Shown: positions 35,788 through 48,677, counted from the first letter of the stretch. The stretch is DNA of 64,000 nucleotides from Leucosporidium creatinivorum (GCA_001600635.1 BCKL01000004.1:124001-188000), one strand, 5' to 3'. The notes: a model not told the origin generated them from the letters alone. Translations and numbers: made by a program.

Positions 35788-37700
35788 TAGCGGCTGCTCA
35801 ACCTTGTTGTCGAGTCGAAGCGCTGGCGTCAGGGTCAGGCGACAGTGCTGCAGAAGCTGCAGCTCTGGGAGCAGATCCGAACTCAGTACGATCCAGTACA
35901 GAGCTTGAAAGCTGCTCCTACTCGACTGCAGCTCGCCAGATGCCTCCCTTCCCTCTTGCCCTCAGCTGACCCGCTCTCCCCGCTCCCCCCCGTCGCCCCC
36001 TCGCGTGCTTGGAGCTCGAGCAGCTCAGCCGTCCAGCCAGCTGTACAGCAGCTTTGCCAGCTCCTGTAGGGCTCTACTGTCCAGCTGTACCTTCCCACTG
36101 CTGCTCTGTACCATCTCCTCGCTCTGCTATCTCACTACAACCCGCTTCGTCCGCCTCGAGGAGGACGCCACCGACTCACCTTTGGAGTCGACTCTGTAAC
36201 TCTTGCTCAGTCGTGTGTGAGCAGCAGCTGCTGTACCTCTAGTCGTGCGAAGCTGTCGAGGCGAGAAAGGTGCAGAACACGAGATGAGAAGCGAGTGGGA
36301 GGAGCGAGAGATGTCGAGCACGAGCTTCGAGGGGGGTCCGATCTTCTCAGCACACCTTCTCTGGACGAGATTTGCTCAAACTCCGCTGCATTTCGAGCTT
36401 CCATCGGGTCCCCTCACCTTTCCTCGCACACAATCACCTCTCATCCCCCTCGTCATTGCATCCCCCCTCTCGAGCTTCCTCCTTCTCGGCGCTCGTCTGC
36501 ACGCTCAACGTGCTGTCCTACAGCTCGAAAAACTCTGCCAGCACGTCTACACTAGTCAGATGGTCTACTGCACTGCCTCGGGTACGGACATGGCGTGACT
36601 GCCTACGCGAAAGAGCGACTGGGAACCCTGCTCGGCGCTCGGTCTCCCAAGTCATCCGCTGGCGCCATCCGCTCGGCCTTTGCTGAGATGTCGAGGTGAC
36701 TCGAGATGTAGACTCCGGATAGGGTGCTCAAAGCTTCAGCATGCAGCTGAAAAGCAAGGTCGCTAGCACACCCCTCGAACAGAACAAGTTCGGCGCCAGA
36801 CTGCAAGCGAGAGCCTCGACCGAAGTGCTTTAGTGCGCTCGTCATCTTGGTGAAGGCTTTGCTCAGACGAAGCAGTCAGTACGACTAGAGCAGCTGCTCG
36901 CCCCGATGTCGGTCGTGGAGGCCTCTCCCTAGCCCGGCTTGCGAAACGAAGTTCGGCGGTGATAGTGGCGAGTCCGAGCGGGCTTATCAATCTTTGACGG
37001 CGAGCTTGGAGGTCGAGTCGGTTCCCGCTGAGACTATAAGTGTGCTGTCCTGTCGGTGAAAGACTGCAAGCTGCTCGCATACCACAGCTTCAAGTCAAAG
37101 TGTCTCAGCAGCAGTTCGGCGAAGAGGAGCAACTTGGGATCGTTCTGCCTGCGCTACAGCGGCGTCGGTGGTGGTCGCTCAGGTGTTCAGCTACCACCCA
37201 ACGATATTCTATACATCTGTGATGCACGACTATGAAGCTAAGCCCCTCCTACAACCTGCGGACCCCTCCTTTGCCCTCGCCGCGCCCGCGCCGAGCTGCT
37301 TCACCTTCTCTGTCCTCTCGCAGACCTCGTCGCACACTCTCCCTCTCGCCGATACGCGCCATGTAGTACAGCTCACCCTCAATCGTTGATAGAGCTCCAT
37401 CTCGCACTAGCTCTCCCGATACGAGTTGCGAAAGCGGGGTAAGTTCGGCGAGGGGTTCGAAGTGCTGTAGGTCGGTACAGAGCTTGTGTCTCGAGTTCGG
37501 TGGCTTCGGTCCTGCAGCAGAGCAACAAGAGGCATGCCAGGGAAGTCGAACGGAGATGATCGAGCTACAGCGAGCATTTCCAGGCATGCACGTGTGAGCG
37601 AGTCGCTGGCCTGCCGAAGGGTGGACGGCAGCTTTTGGCAAGCAACGAAGAGTGAATTCGCTGCTCTTGCTCCTGCGCACACGACCCAAGACTGTACAAG
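35788..37700. other. Long unexplained stretch between MET30 and MFS gene
   Basis: About 1.9 kb between the divergent MET30 and MFS starts. Several 60-110-codon ORFs on both strands have no family features and overlap one another. No RNA gene or repeat unit recognised. It should hold both promoters, but its length is unusual for this dense region. Confidence 0.4.
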
Positions 37701-40681
37701 ATGACCACTAGTGAGCAGCTTCACAGCCCTCTGCTCTGGTACATCGCTGATCTTCCTCCTTGCTCTCCATCTCCGCCGCCCCTTCCGAACCTCACGCGTC
37801 GCGCCCAACGTGCTCCCTCTCCCAACCTCTCAGCTCACTCCCCTCCCTCCTCAGACCTGGAGAAGCACACCTCCTCATCATCCTCATCGTCTCCCACCCC
37901 CAAAGACTCAGCAGCAGCGCAGGACGATCGCGCAAAGGAGGAAGTCTACTCCATCCACTCTGCCGAGAGTTTGGCCAGCGAGAATGGGGTCAACCCGATT
38001 TTTGTGGCCAAGTGCAGGGTGCTAAATGAGGCGATCATGGAGTTGGGGATGGGGAGGTATCAGGTGAGTTTCTTGGAGGAGGCAGGGGAGAGAACGGCGA
38101 AAAGGAAGGTCGCCGAGCTGACCGATGGGTTCTGCGAGGTTGTAGTGGCAGTTGTTCTTCAGTGCAGGATTCGGATGGGTGAGTAGACGTACTTCTCTGA
38201 CATGCAGGACTCCCGCTGACTCGATACGTCCACGCAGTTCGCCGACAGTAAGTACCGGAGCTGCTCGGCGACCTCTCATCTTCCCCATCTCCCTGTTCTA
38301 ACACCCTCTGACTCACTCAACAGACATCTGGCTCCAAGGAATCGCCATCATCATGCCCGCCGTCGCCAACGAAACCGGCTGGCGCCCCTACCCACACGTC
38401 CGAATGGCGACTTTCGCTCTCTACTGCGGTCTAATCGTCGGGTCGACTTTCTGGGGAGTCTCGGCTGATTTGATTGGAAGGCGACCGGCTTGGAACGCGA
38501 CCCTTGTACTCGGGGCGGTGTTTGGTATCGCGTGAGCTGGAGTTTGAAGGGAGCGCCTAGGGTCGAGCTGACGGTTGTGAGTTTGGCAGTGCTGGTGCGG
38601 CCCCCAACTTCATCGTCTTCTGCACTATGATCGCTCTTTGTGGCTTCGGAGTTGGCGGTAATATGGTGAGCTCAGATGTCTCGGCCGTGATCTCTCGACC
38701 AGCGCCGAAGGTGACCCTTTCCCCCTCAGCCGGTCGACGGTGCCCTCTTCCTCGAGTTCCTCCCCAGCTCGCACCAGTACATCCTCACCCTCCTCTCCGT
38801 CTGGTGGGCCATCGGCCAAGTACGCACATTTCACTGCTAGCTTGACACTCGGCTCACCCGTCTGCTCGGAACAGGTCGTCGCCTCCCTCATCTCCTGGGT
38901 CTTCTTGGCCAAGTACAGCTGTGACCCCGACCTCGTTGGCACCGTTGGCTACATCTGCGACAGTTCCAACAACTCGGGATGGCGGTACAGCTACTACACC
39001 CTCGGCGCTTTGATGCTCTTCCTCTCGGCCGTCCGATTCTTCGTACTTCCTGTGAGTCGCCCTTCAGCGTGCTCTTCACCTACAACCTACTTATCTCTCT
39101 GCCTGAACAGATGGACGAATCCGCCAAATTCCTCGTCTCCATCGGCCGCGACGCCGACGCCGTGGCCGTCGTTCATCGCATCGCCCGCACAAACGGCAAG
39201 ACCTCCGCTCTCTCGGTCTCAGACTTGCACAACGCAGCGATCCCCTACTTCCGCAACGAGGGCGATGGAGCGCAGATGACGACCAAGTTCTCGACGTGGG
39301 AGTTGGTCAAGTTGAGCTTCAAGGATGTGAGCGGCGAGCATGTGAGGGGGTTGTTCAAGACGCCGAGGTTGGCGTATTCGACTTCTCTTATCATCTTCAT
39401 CTGTGAGTGGGCTAGTTGCCTTGCTTAGGGAGCGCAGAGCTGACCTTTTGGTCCTCGCAGACGGTGCTCTCGGCGTAAGCGGCTCGCAGCTCGTGCTCGC
39501 CTTCAGAGCTGGCCGACTAACACTTTTGCTCACTTACAGCTCGCGTACCCTCTATTCAATGGCTTCCTCGGCGTGAGTCCTCGCTTCAGTCTGCCCCGGT
39601 CCTCGGCGCTTCCTCTCGACTCGGCTCGGCTGACCGCGGTTTTCCTCACCCACAGGGCTTCCTCTCGGCCAAGAACGCGTCTTTTGGCGATACCAGCATT
39701 GATGCGACCTACTGTGAGTTTTCAGCTGCCACAAAGGACCCGTCGTGGCCCCTCGGCGATCGGGCCCGTTCTTCGGCGCGGGCTTCCTCTGGTCGGCAGG
39801 TGCTAATCTCACTCTCTGGACAGCCGCCTACACCTACCAAGCCGCCTGTGGAGTCATCGGTTCCATCCTAGCTGCTGGTCTCGTGCAATGGGGCCGCGGC
39901 GGCCGCAAGTTCGCCATGGCCTTCTTCACCATCGGCGCTGGGGTGAGTCGCTTTAGTGCATCTGAGGTTCTCGGGTCCGAGGCTGACATACTTCTTATCA
40001 TCATCTACGCTTCCGACACCATCCTCGTCATCTTCACGCTCCCCTGCGCCGTTTCCGAGCAGGCTTTCCTCTTCGGCTTGACCGCTGCTCGTACTTCTCG
40101 GCAGATTAACAGCCTGACATGCATGGCCAGCCTTTTCGAGAATGCCTTCTACGGGGTGCTCTACGCATAGTAGGTCCCCAAGCCTTGGGAGCGACCAGGA
40201 GAGAGCTCAGGCTCGATCCAGCGCCGAGAAAGCCATCGCCGAGCACCGAGAGCTGACCTTGGCTTCCTTCCACTGTCCACAGTGCTCCGGAGGTGTTTCC
40301 TGTACGTTGATATACTCATCGAGCGTCGTTGAAACTCCTCGAGCTGACCTCAAACTCGCTACGGACCCCTCACCGCGGCACTGGAGATGCCTTTGCCTCC
40401 ACCGCCTCTCGCGTTACTGGTCTCTTTGCTCCCAGTGAGCTCACCCTCCGCCTCTTGGGACCATACCACACTAATCCTGTGCGATCTCACAGTCATTGCC
40501 GTCTACTCGGGAGCCGCCAAGTCGCCCAACGGTCCCGTCTACGCCTCGGCGGCCATCTTCGTTGCGACGGGCATCACCATGCTCCTGCTTCCCGTTGAGA
40601 CCAGAGGACGAACTACGTGCGCACTTGATATCTCTTTCTCGAGCTTCCAGAAGCTGACCGGTTCCTTGTTGCAGCCTCTGA
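37701..40681 (+). CDS. MFS transporter (SV2/SVOP-like sugar-porter group)
   Basis: Twelve-span membrane transporter; substrate unknown. The frame joins over about eighteen exons. The first is ten nt (37701-37710), then 37855-38063, 38146-38178, a ten-nt exon 38238-38247, and so on. The segment GMGRYQWQLFFSAGFGWFAD then NIWLQGIAIIMP is the conserved first-span region of this group. GVSADLIGRRPAWN is the loop 2-3 signature, and GWRYSYYTLGALMLFL, FENAFYGVLYAYAPEVFP and ETRGRTTL follow. Hydrophobic spans are spread throughout. One internal acceptor looks damaged (around 40364). The last four exons and 3'UTR are tandemly repeated just downstream. Confidence 0.82.
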
Positions 40682-41475
40682 GCTCGTCCCTACCCATGCC
40701 TCGGAGTGGCCCTCCTGCCTTCTCTCGGTTTCTCAGGTGTACCATTCCTTCAAGAAAGCTCTCTTACGTTACATCCGCCACACTACTAGATCGACGCTCA
40801 ACCGTGATGTATTCTCATAGTCCTGCATCTATCGCTATTCAACAGCACTTTCAGCCGCTGGCGAGCTTCGAGTCTGCGCAGCGAAATTCGCAGGCTCAGC
40901 TGCCCGACTTCCTCAGCAGCCTTTTCGAGAATGCCTTCTCGTGGGTGCTCTACGCATAGTAGGTCCCCAAGCCTTGGGAGCGACCAGGAGAGAGCTCAGG
41001 CTCGATCCAGCGCCGAGAAAGCCATCGCCGAGCACCGAGAGCTGACCTTGGCTTCCTTCCACTGTCCACAGTGCTCCGGAGGTGTTTCCTGTACGTTGAT
41101 ATACTCATCGAGCGTCGTTGAAACTCCTCGAGCTGACCTCAAACTCGCTACGGACCCCTCACCGCGGCACTGGAGATGCCTTTGCCTCCACCGCCTCTCG
41201 CGTTACTGGTCTCTTTGCTCCCAGTGAGCTCACCCTCCGCCTCTTGGGACCATACCACACTAATCCTGTGCGATCTCACAGTCATTGCCGTCTACTCGGG
41301 AGCCGCCAAGTCGCCCAACGGTCCCGTCTATGCCTCTGCGGCCATCTTCGTCGCCACGGGCTGTCTGATGATGCTCCTTCCGTTCGAGACCAGGGGACGC
41401 ACAACGTGCGTGGCTGTCAGCATATACCTTCGATATCTTCTACAGACTGACCTGGTGTTCTCTCGCAGGCTCTGA
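40129..41475 (+). repeat. Direct tandem repeat of MFS 3' end
   Basis: Two copies, 40129-40681 and 40918-41475, start 789 bp apart. From GGGTGCTCTACGCATAG through GGTCCCGTCTA (about 390 bp, exons and introns alike) they look identical base for base. After that point they fall to roughly 80% identity. The sharp change suggests gene conversion within an older duplication. Confidence 0.9.
40918..41475 (+). pseudogene. Duplicated 3' exons of MFS transporter
   Basis: A second copy of the last exons, from a segment equal to SLFENAF...VLYAYAPEVFP to ETRGRTTL and TGA at 41475. It has no N-terminal part, so it cannot work alone. It could be used as an alternative 3' end of the transporter, giving changes such as ITMLLLPVE to CLMMLLPFE near the C-terminus, or it may be a relic of a second transporter gene. 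Confidence 0.65.
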
Positions 41476-42714
41476 TCCGCCTCGGCGGTCCTCGGCTCAA
41501 TTCCCAGACTCTCCCTCAGGTGTACAAGACGGCCCTCACTTACACAAATGCACTATAGAAACACGCTCAACCGTTTCCCATCCTTATAATCCTGCAATTG
41601 CTGCTGCTCAACCGCAATTCGACGGGGTGGCCAGCTCGGCGAAGCCTGACAGCGTTGGAAAGGTGGCCTCTGGAGAGCGGTTTCGAGCTATCGATATATC
41701 TGCTGCAAATTTGGCGAATCGCCCCACGTCACCCGCACCCACCTGGACTTCACCAACATCATTTTGTGGGAACTTTCCTCGACCTCGGCGATGGCCCCTT
41801 TGGTCGAGCTCGAATCTTGAAGCGCGTTGCCAGCTCTCCCTCTTCGCTTCCTCCACCACTCGCCTCTTCTCTTCGCAACGTCGTTCAGCACCACTTTCCG
41901 AGTCGGCAGCAGCCATCAGTACCGCACTACACGCCCCGCCCTCTGCGGCGGCAGTCGTAAAACTTTCCCCCTTCCGCTCTCCACCCAGCCGCTCTTTCGC
42001 CTCTTCTGACTCGGGACGGATACTGGCGATTAATAGGGAAGGTCACGGGATATGTAGGGTGGTGTTACTGCTTGGGCGGAGCGCCACGCGGGTTCTGAAG
42101 GAGTGAGGGAACGGCGCCGAGGCCGCCAAGGTCGACCTAACGCTTCTGCACCCTCTCAACCCACCTTCCTACAATTATTTCCTCATCCCTCCTACCACTC
42201 CAAACCACTGGTCTCTTACACTCTGGAACTAGCCGTCGGAAACATGCGCTTCGGCGTGTGACTCGACCTCGCTACGCCCTATTTCTTGATGACCAAGAAC
42301 AACCTCACCTCCTTAGACACCGACAAGCTGGCTTTACTCAGCGGAAGGCGTGCCCCGACTTGACCGCGCTTTGTAATGAGGCTGTGGGATGGGAGGCGTG
42401 CGTCGGAGACTGGGCGAGGAATCGGATTGTCGGTCATTAGGGAGGCGACATCTCTGTAGCCGTAGTTTAGAATTGAACTCGAACTTGAACTTCTGCCTCC
42501 ATCGCCCCCGCCCGACGCAAAGCGAGAATATCAGCAAGAACCGAGAGCAGACGCGCAGAAGCGAACGCCGAAGAAGGCCAGGGGAAGTGCAAGGCCGGGC
42601 GATTGAGGTGCAGTCCTGCAGGCATGCGATGGCGAAAGTGAGCAGAGCACTCTCGTCATAGCATGGTACACTTATCGCCCTTCACGGGCCCCCGTCTCCC
42701 ACAGACAAGCGCCC
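41476..42714. other. Intergenic, no recognised gene
   Basis: It begins with a diverged copy of the MFS 3'UTR (CGCTCAACCGT occurs after both ends). Later parts carry short ORFs without family features. Confidence 0.4.
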
Positions 42715-43274
42715 ATCGCCGGCCGAGCTCGGCTTTGGCTCAGCTCGAGAGCAAATGAGGACAGCGTGGAGAGCTCGACTGTACGATCTTCCCACCTGCC
42801 GACGCTTGCCTTCGACCGGCACGGATGAGAGAACTGCACCCTTTGTTTGCTCGAGACGAAGGGGAAGCGGGAACTTGGCCGTCGAGCTCTCTCTCCCTCC
42901 CGCCATCATATCGTCTTCTGCGCTTTCGACTCGCTTGAGCTGACTGGACAGGACTCGAAGCCGCCGGAAGCTGTACAAGACGACTGCTACTACCCTGCAC
43001 CTCACCTCGCCGCTCTCCCGCCCCACCCTAGTCGCTGTCAACCCTCTTCCTCCTCGTCACCCTCTCGTCACCTCGCTCGCTCGCTCGCTGCTGGGAGCTC
43101 GGATCTCGAAAGCTCTCAGTGCTTGAGTCCAGTAGCTAGGTGAGTATTTTGCACCTCTGCTTGGCCCTTCCCAGCTCTCCTTGCCTCGAGACAGCGGCTC
43201 GACTTGGAGGACGGACGTCGAAAAGGCTCGAGCTGATGTTTTGCTGGTCGACTCGCAGGCCATCGAAGCTCGCT
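42715..43274 (+). repeat. F-box 5' module, copy 4
   Basis: Same block as at 16073-16657. Its 5'UTR intron runs from GTGAGT at 43140 to the acceptor at 43258, 16 nt before the leader ATG. Confidence 0.8.
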
Positions 43275-44524
43275 ATGGACTCTGGAAGCTCGAATCTGGA
43301 GCAGGAGAGTAGTGAGATGGTGCAGGGGAGTTGTTCGAAGGCGAGAAACGAGCGCCAAGCTCGAATGCTGACCTGTCGCTGCTCTCGCAGGTTGATGCTG
43401 CTTCCGCCGACGCTCTCCCTTCTACCCTCTCCTCCATCTCGCTTGACCCTCACAAGCCCAAAAGCTTCAACGACCTCTCCGAGCAGCTCCTCGACCGTAT
43501 CCTCAGTCTCGTCGACCGAAAGGAAGCCAAATCGTTCGCCCTCGTCGAGCAACGCTGGTACGCTCCCGCTCGCAAGAGGACCCTCTTCTTCGCTCGAGGC
43601 TTCGACAAGCTCCTCCGCTTCGCCGACCTCGTCCTCGAAAGCCCTCAATTCGCCGCGACAATCCACCACGCCTGCCTTCACGGCCTCACTCGCCAGGAGG
43701 AGGCGAGCCAGGCCTGGCCCTTTGGCTTCTGTCCTCCTCTCGCCTCGCGCGCCATGGCCATGATCTTCGAAGAGTGCCCCTTGATCCAAAGCGTGAACAT
43801 GGGACCGCCTCCCGAGGACAGCGAGGCGCAGAAGGAGTTGATGGCGCCCCTCGGAAAGCTTCACTTTCGTCAAGTCACGCTTGCTACTCCCGTTCACCAC
43901 ATCAACGTCGAAGCCTTCGCCCTCGCTCTTCCCGCTTTCCACAGCACCGAGCTCCTGGAAGTGACAGTCGACGTGAATGACTTCGACCGAGTCCCCGCGC
44001 CGCTTCCCCGTTGCTCCGTCAAGCATCTCACGCTCCACCTCAACGATGCGGCCGCTCCCTCTCTCAAAGTGTTGCTCGATGCTTTGGCTCCCGACACGCT
44101 TGACTTCAGCCTCACCCTCCGCACCACCTTCGTCCACCAAGACCTCACGGAGCCCTCGGCGCTCACCCCCGCCCGACTCAATGCGATTCTCAAGCCTTAC
44201 GTCGCCTCTCTCCCCAGTTTCTACCTTCACCTCAACTTTGCCGATCGCCCCTTCTCCCACTGGGAACTCCTCGACCTTCGGAGCAACCGTACCTTCCTCT
44301 TCCTCCTCCACGAGCCAACCGATGTGCAGCACTTCTCGGCGATCTGGGCGGTCGGAGAGATTCAGTATGCCTTCAAGCACATGAGGGACACCTTGAGAGG
44401 GGTCAGGCAGGTCGGCGGTCGCGTGCAAGTGTGGGCGAGGAGGGGAGGAGAGTGGAGTCGTGAGGGCAGCGCCGAGTTTGAGCGCTTCATCTCGACGTTT
44501 GGCTCGAGGGTGCAGTGGGTGTAG
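43275..44524 (+). CDS. F-box/LRR-like protein, intact
   Basis: Exons 43275-43319 and 43391-44524 give 392 residues. Leader MDSGSSNLEQESSEM, then the F-box-like region FNDLSEQLLDRILSLVDRKEA (one residue of the LPDELLD core is changed to LSEQLLD), LVEQRWYAPARKRTLFF, VLESPQFAATIHHACLHG, leucine-rich segments and LPRCSVKHLTLHL. It ends FGSRVQWV. The family GVGW motif is not obvious here (LRSNRTFLFLL instead). Intact frame; substrate unknown. Confidence 0.8.
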
Positions 44525-44985
44525 TCGGGTGGTACGGGTGAGTCGATCGATAATGCATTTTTTCTGACATCGATGACGCCGTGCTGACCGGATCTCATCC
44601 CGCCTTTGTTTCCCTCGCTCAGGCTTCGAAGTTCCAGCTCGGCGAGGAGCTCGACTAGCTTGGAGCCTCTTCTGATGCCGGGTCCGACCAGTAGCTTGCT
44701 GTACAGCTTTCGCGATACTTGAGTAATCATATGCCTTGTTTCTCGGCCTCAGGCGAGCTGAGACGGCGAGCGAAGTCAACGCCGAAGCGAGACCGAAAGA
44801 GGAGCTGTTCGGTGACAAGCCTAGGAAAAAGCGGAGGATAGCTCGAAAGAGTCTCTACTGCTGTCGGAAGTGGTCTGAAGCGCCCGTGCTGTCTCCCAGC
44901 GATCTCAACTTCCCCGCTCAGCTCGCTGGAAAGCTCAAGATCCTCCTTCGCTTCCCACACTTCACTCGCCTCGTCTCTCAGCACG
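44525..44985. other. Intergenic, promoter of M13 peptidase
   Basis: About 460 bp with no recognised feature other than a pyrimidine-rich stretch before the ATG. Confidence 0.4.
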
Positions 44986-47900
44986 ATGGCGTCTACAGCA
45001 GACGAAGAAACTGCACCTCTACTCGCCCCAGAGGGATCAGGCAACGCTCCCACTTCCCCTTCCCTCTCATCTCGACTCTCCAGCGCCCTCGCTTCTCCCA
45101 AGTCGCTCAACGGCCTAGAGAAGCTGCTAGCAGCCCTCGCCGTCTTCCTCCTACTGCTCACCGCTACTTTCGCCGGACTCTTGGCTGGAGAAGCCGTCAA
45201 GCTCGGCAAGGAGGAGAAGCACCACAGAGGCAAGCATGGAGGAGCAACCGTCACAGCTACGAGCACCGTCAGCGGCCCTACAGCTACTGTCACCGCTTCA
45301 CCACTTCCTCATCTACCGGGCAAGAATGTACGTTCCCCCTCGCTGTAGCTCAGCAGGCTTAGAGTGCGCGCTGACGGCCAGATGATGCGCTCGCTCGTAG
45401 GGAGAGACCTGCTTGACGTCCAGCTGCGTTACAGTATCGGCGACGGTATTGAACGCTCTGGATACTACCGTAGACCCCTGCGACAACTTCTACGACTTTG
45501 CCAGTGCGTTACGATACGCCTCAGCTGCCCCACTTGCGCTGACGCTCCCTTTCGCTCGCAGACGGCGGATGGCTCAAGAGCCACCCCATTCCCGACGGAG
45601 CAGGCATGTTCGGTAGCGCACAGGATATCGGCGTGCGCAACAAGCGCATCATCCTCGAGGTCCTAGATCGTCCCGTCGACCATTCGCTCCCCGAAGCCGA
45701 CCAGACCAACCTCGCCCACCTTCGTACCTTCTGGTCGTCCTGCCTCGATGAGGATCGGATCGACCGTCAAGGGCTCTCTCCACTTCTCGACGTCGTCCAG
45801 GAGGTCGTCGGAGCTTGGCGCGGAGAGGCGAAGAAGTACGAGCAGGAGACCGCCGAGCAGCAAGGCCAGCTCGCTTGGACCGCCGAAACGCTCAAGAGCA
45901 AGAAGAAGGGCAAGAAGTGGGATCCCAAAACCAAGAAGGAGCGCCTCACCAACGCTCTGATGTACCTTCACTCGCGAGGTGAGTTGGTCTTCGACGTTTT
46001 CATTTCGGCGTTGGCTACCTCGATCTCGGCGCGGGCTGACCCTTGCCATCCGGATAGCCATCCCGGCCCTCTTCGACATCTTCGTCGACGGCGACGTCAA
46101 GCAGAACCCAAAAGACCTTGTGGCCTGGTTGACCCAGAGCGGACTCGGACTCCCCTCGAAGGACTACTACGACGACAAGGAGACGCTCAAGGTCTACGAA
46201 GAGATCATTCGCGCTTCTCTCAAGAGCGTCTACGCTGCTCGCGAGGAGAAGCACGTTGATGCGAAGGAGCTCGCTAAGGAGGTGCTCAAGTTCGAGGTTA
46301 AGCTCGCCAAGATCTCGATTGACCCGTCAGTACCTCTTCATCGAAGTCAACGTAGCTCTTGCTGATCCCCTCTTCCCCTCAGCGAGACCATCGAGGACCC
46401 TCAGTATAGCTACAACCCTCAGAACGCCTCGGCTCTCCAGCACCTCTTCCCCGCCATCTCCTTCCCCAACTACTTCGCTTCCTACACCCCTCGTCCTTCG
46501 TACCCCGACCCCGTCATCGTCACTGCTCCCAAGTACCTCAAGAGTCTGAACAAGTTGCTCCAGGACGTCGAGCCCGAGACGCTCGAGGCCTACTTTGTCT
46601 TCCGAACTGCTCAAGCTGTGGGTCACTCGCTTTCTGCGCTCGAGGTGGCTGAACGCTGACCTCCCTTCTCCGCTTCCACAGTACGGTCCCCTCCTCGGCT
46701 CGAAGCAAACCGTCCGCAAGGAGATCTCATGGCTCAACAACTTCCTCGGCGGCGTTCCCGAGGGCACCAAGGAGCCTCGCAGCGACGTTTGCCTCGCTTC
46801 GCTGCAGGAGAACTTTGGCTTCCTCATCGGTCGCTACTACGTCCAGAAGGCCTTTGCTGGTGACTCCAAGGCGTATGCCGAGGAGATCATCGAGGCTACG
46901 ATTCAGGCGTTCAAGGATAGGCTGCCCGAGCTCGATTGGCTTGACGCCGAGACGAGGAAGTTGGCGGAGGAGAAGGTGCGATCCCGCGCTCGTCTTCCTA
47001 GCGGTACATAGCTGACCTCGCTCCTCACCGCAGGCCGACGCCATCACCCACAAGATTGGCTACCCCACCGTGCCGAACACCGAAGACCCTCTCTCCCTCC
47101 AGCGCTACTACTCCCTCAACCTCCCCGTCTCGGAGAACGACTACTTTGGCAACGTCCTTCGCTCCCGCCTCGCCGACCAGCGGCGCATGTGGGTCCAAGT
47201 TGGCCGTCAGATGGACAAGGGCATGTGGGATATGATCCCGAGCGAGGTCAATGCTTACTACTCGCGTGAGTTGCTGGGCGACAATTCGAATCGAGCTACA
47301 CGAGGGTTGTGGCTGACAATTGCTCACTTTACACAGCCTCCGCCAACGAGATTGCCTTCCCCGCCGGCATCCTCCAATCGCCGTACTTCTCGAAAGATTG
47401 GCCCGACTACCTCGCGTTTGGAGCATTCGGCGCCGTCGCTGGACACGAGCTCTCGCATGCTTTTGACCAAGCTGGAAGGCAGTACGACAAGAACGGCAAG
47501 CTCGTCGATTGGTGGACCAATGTGCGTGTGCTCGCCTCCCGCCTGTTTCACTAGACGCTGATGCCGTCTCTTCGCTCGCAGAACACCACTCGCAACTTCG
47601 AGTCCCTCCAAAAGTGCATCATCGACCAATACGCCAACTACACTGTCGCCGATGCCAACGGCAAGGAGTACCATGTGCAGAGCCGGGTCACCAACGGCGA
47701 GGACATGGCCGATGCTGGAGGACTGGCTCAGTCGTTCCGCGCGTGGACTGATCGTTTGGACAGCGATAAGAAGGGGGAGAAGTACGATAACTACCTCTTG
47801 CCGGGACTTGGGTACAGCAGGGAGCAGCTGTTCTTCATCGGTGAGTCCTCTCGCTGGAGCTCGAGAGGCCGAGATGAGCTAACCGAGTCGTGGTCGCTCT

Positions 47901-48251
47901 ACAGCTTACGCTCAAGGATGGGCTCGCAACATCAAGCCCGCCGAGGCCGTCAAGCGCATCCGTACCGATCCTCACTCACCTACCAACTACCGAGGTTCGT
48001 CTCTCCTTTTCGTGTCGTCGCTTCTCGGCGCCGAGCTGAGCCTCTTCCTCGCTCAACCTCGCTTCCCTCGACCACTTCATAGTCATCGGACCCCTCTCCA
48101 ACATGCCCGAGTTTGCCAAGGCGTTCAACTGCCCCGCTGGAAGCCCCATGAACAACGTCGAGAAGTGCAAGGTGAGTTGTCGAACGGCTCGGCGATGAGC
48201 TGGACTGCCGTGGAGCAAGTCGCTAACCTTCATGCTTCGCAGGTGTGGTAG
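44986..48251 (+). CDS. M13 metallopeptidase (neprilysin/ECE-like)
   Basis: Zinc peptidase expected to cleave peptides on the outer or lumenal face of a membrane. About twelve exons from 44986-45327 to a nine-nt last exon at 48243-48251 that gives VW and stop. A short cytosolic tail is followed by one span (AALAVFLLLLTATFAGLLAG, about residues 48-67), so a type II membrane protein. The ectodomain has VDPCDNFYDFANGGWLKSH, the substrate motif NAYYS with PSANEIAFPAGILQ, the zinc motif HELSH (47444-47458; family HEXXH), GEDMADAGGL (the GENIAD position, with the zinc-ligand glutamate kept), and the C-terminus CPAGSPMNNVEKCKVW. All catalytic residues I can check are present. Confidence 0.93.
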
Positions 48252-48677
48252 AGATGTGTACAGACGACAGCCGCCACCCCATGAAGGCGAGGCGGCTTGT
48301 GCAAAGAATCAATGCTATCGACTCTCAACCGAGCGCCGAGAATGGCTCTCCAGCTCGACTCCTAAGAGCCCTCGGCCTCGCCTTAGGACTCAGCTAATTC
48401 CCCACTACGGCGCTCTGACGCGAGCGCTTGCACTCACCCTACTTAGCTACACGTTTGCTGATCGAACTGACCGAGGCGGACGGTCGCAGGGTCAAGGCGA
48501 CGCTCGCTCCTCTCCCTCTTGCCCTATTTTGCTTTCGTTCAACATCTCTCGCTCACGGTCGTTTTAGGTCGCTTCAGCTCACTACAGCAACAGCAGCAGG
48601 CTCTGCTACATCAGTACATCGCTCCTCTGTTCCCCTCCGCTCCCCTCGACGAGCAGCAGCGCTCGAGGAGCAGGAGC
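48252..48677. other. Intergenic before Tyr-Pro-repeat gene
   Basis: About 430 bp; glutamine-rich frame continues a little upstream of the chosen ATG without a start codon. Nothing else recognised. Confidence 0.4.

Noticed and set aside
43136-44818. 560-codon antisense frame over the F-box gene at 43275
   Set aside because: Mirror of a GC-rich coding exon; low-complexity acidic translation and no spliced support, while the plus strand has the family motifs.
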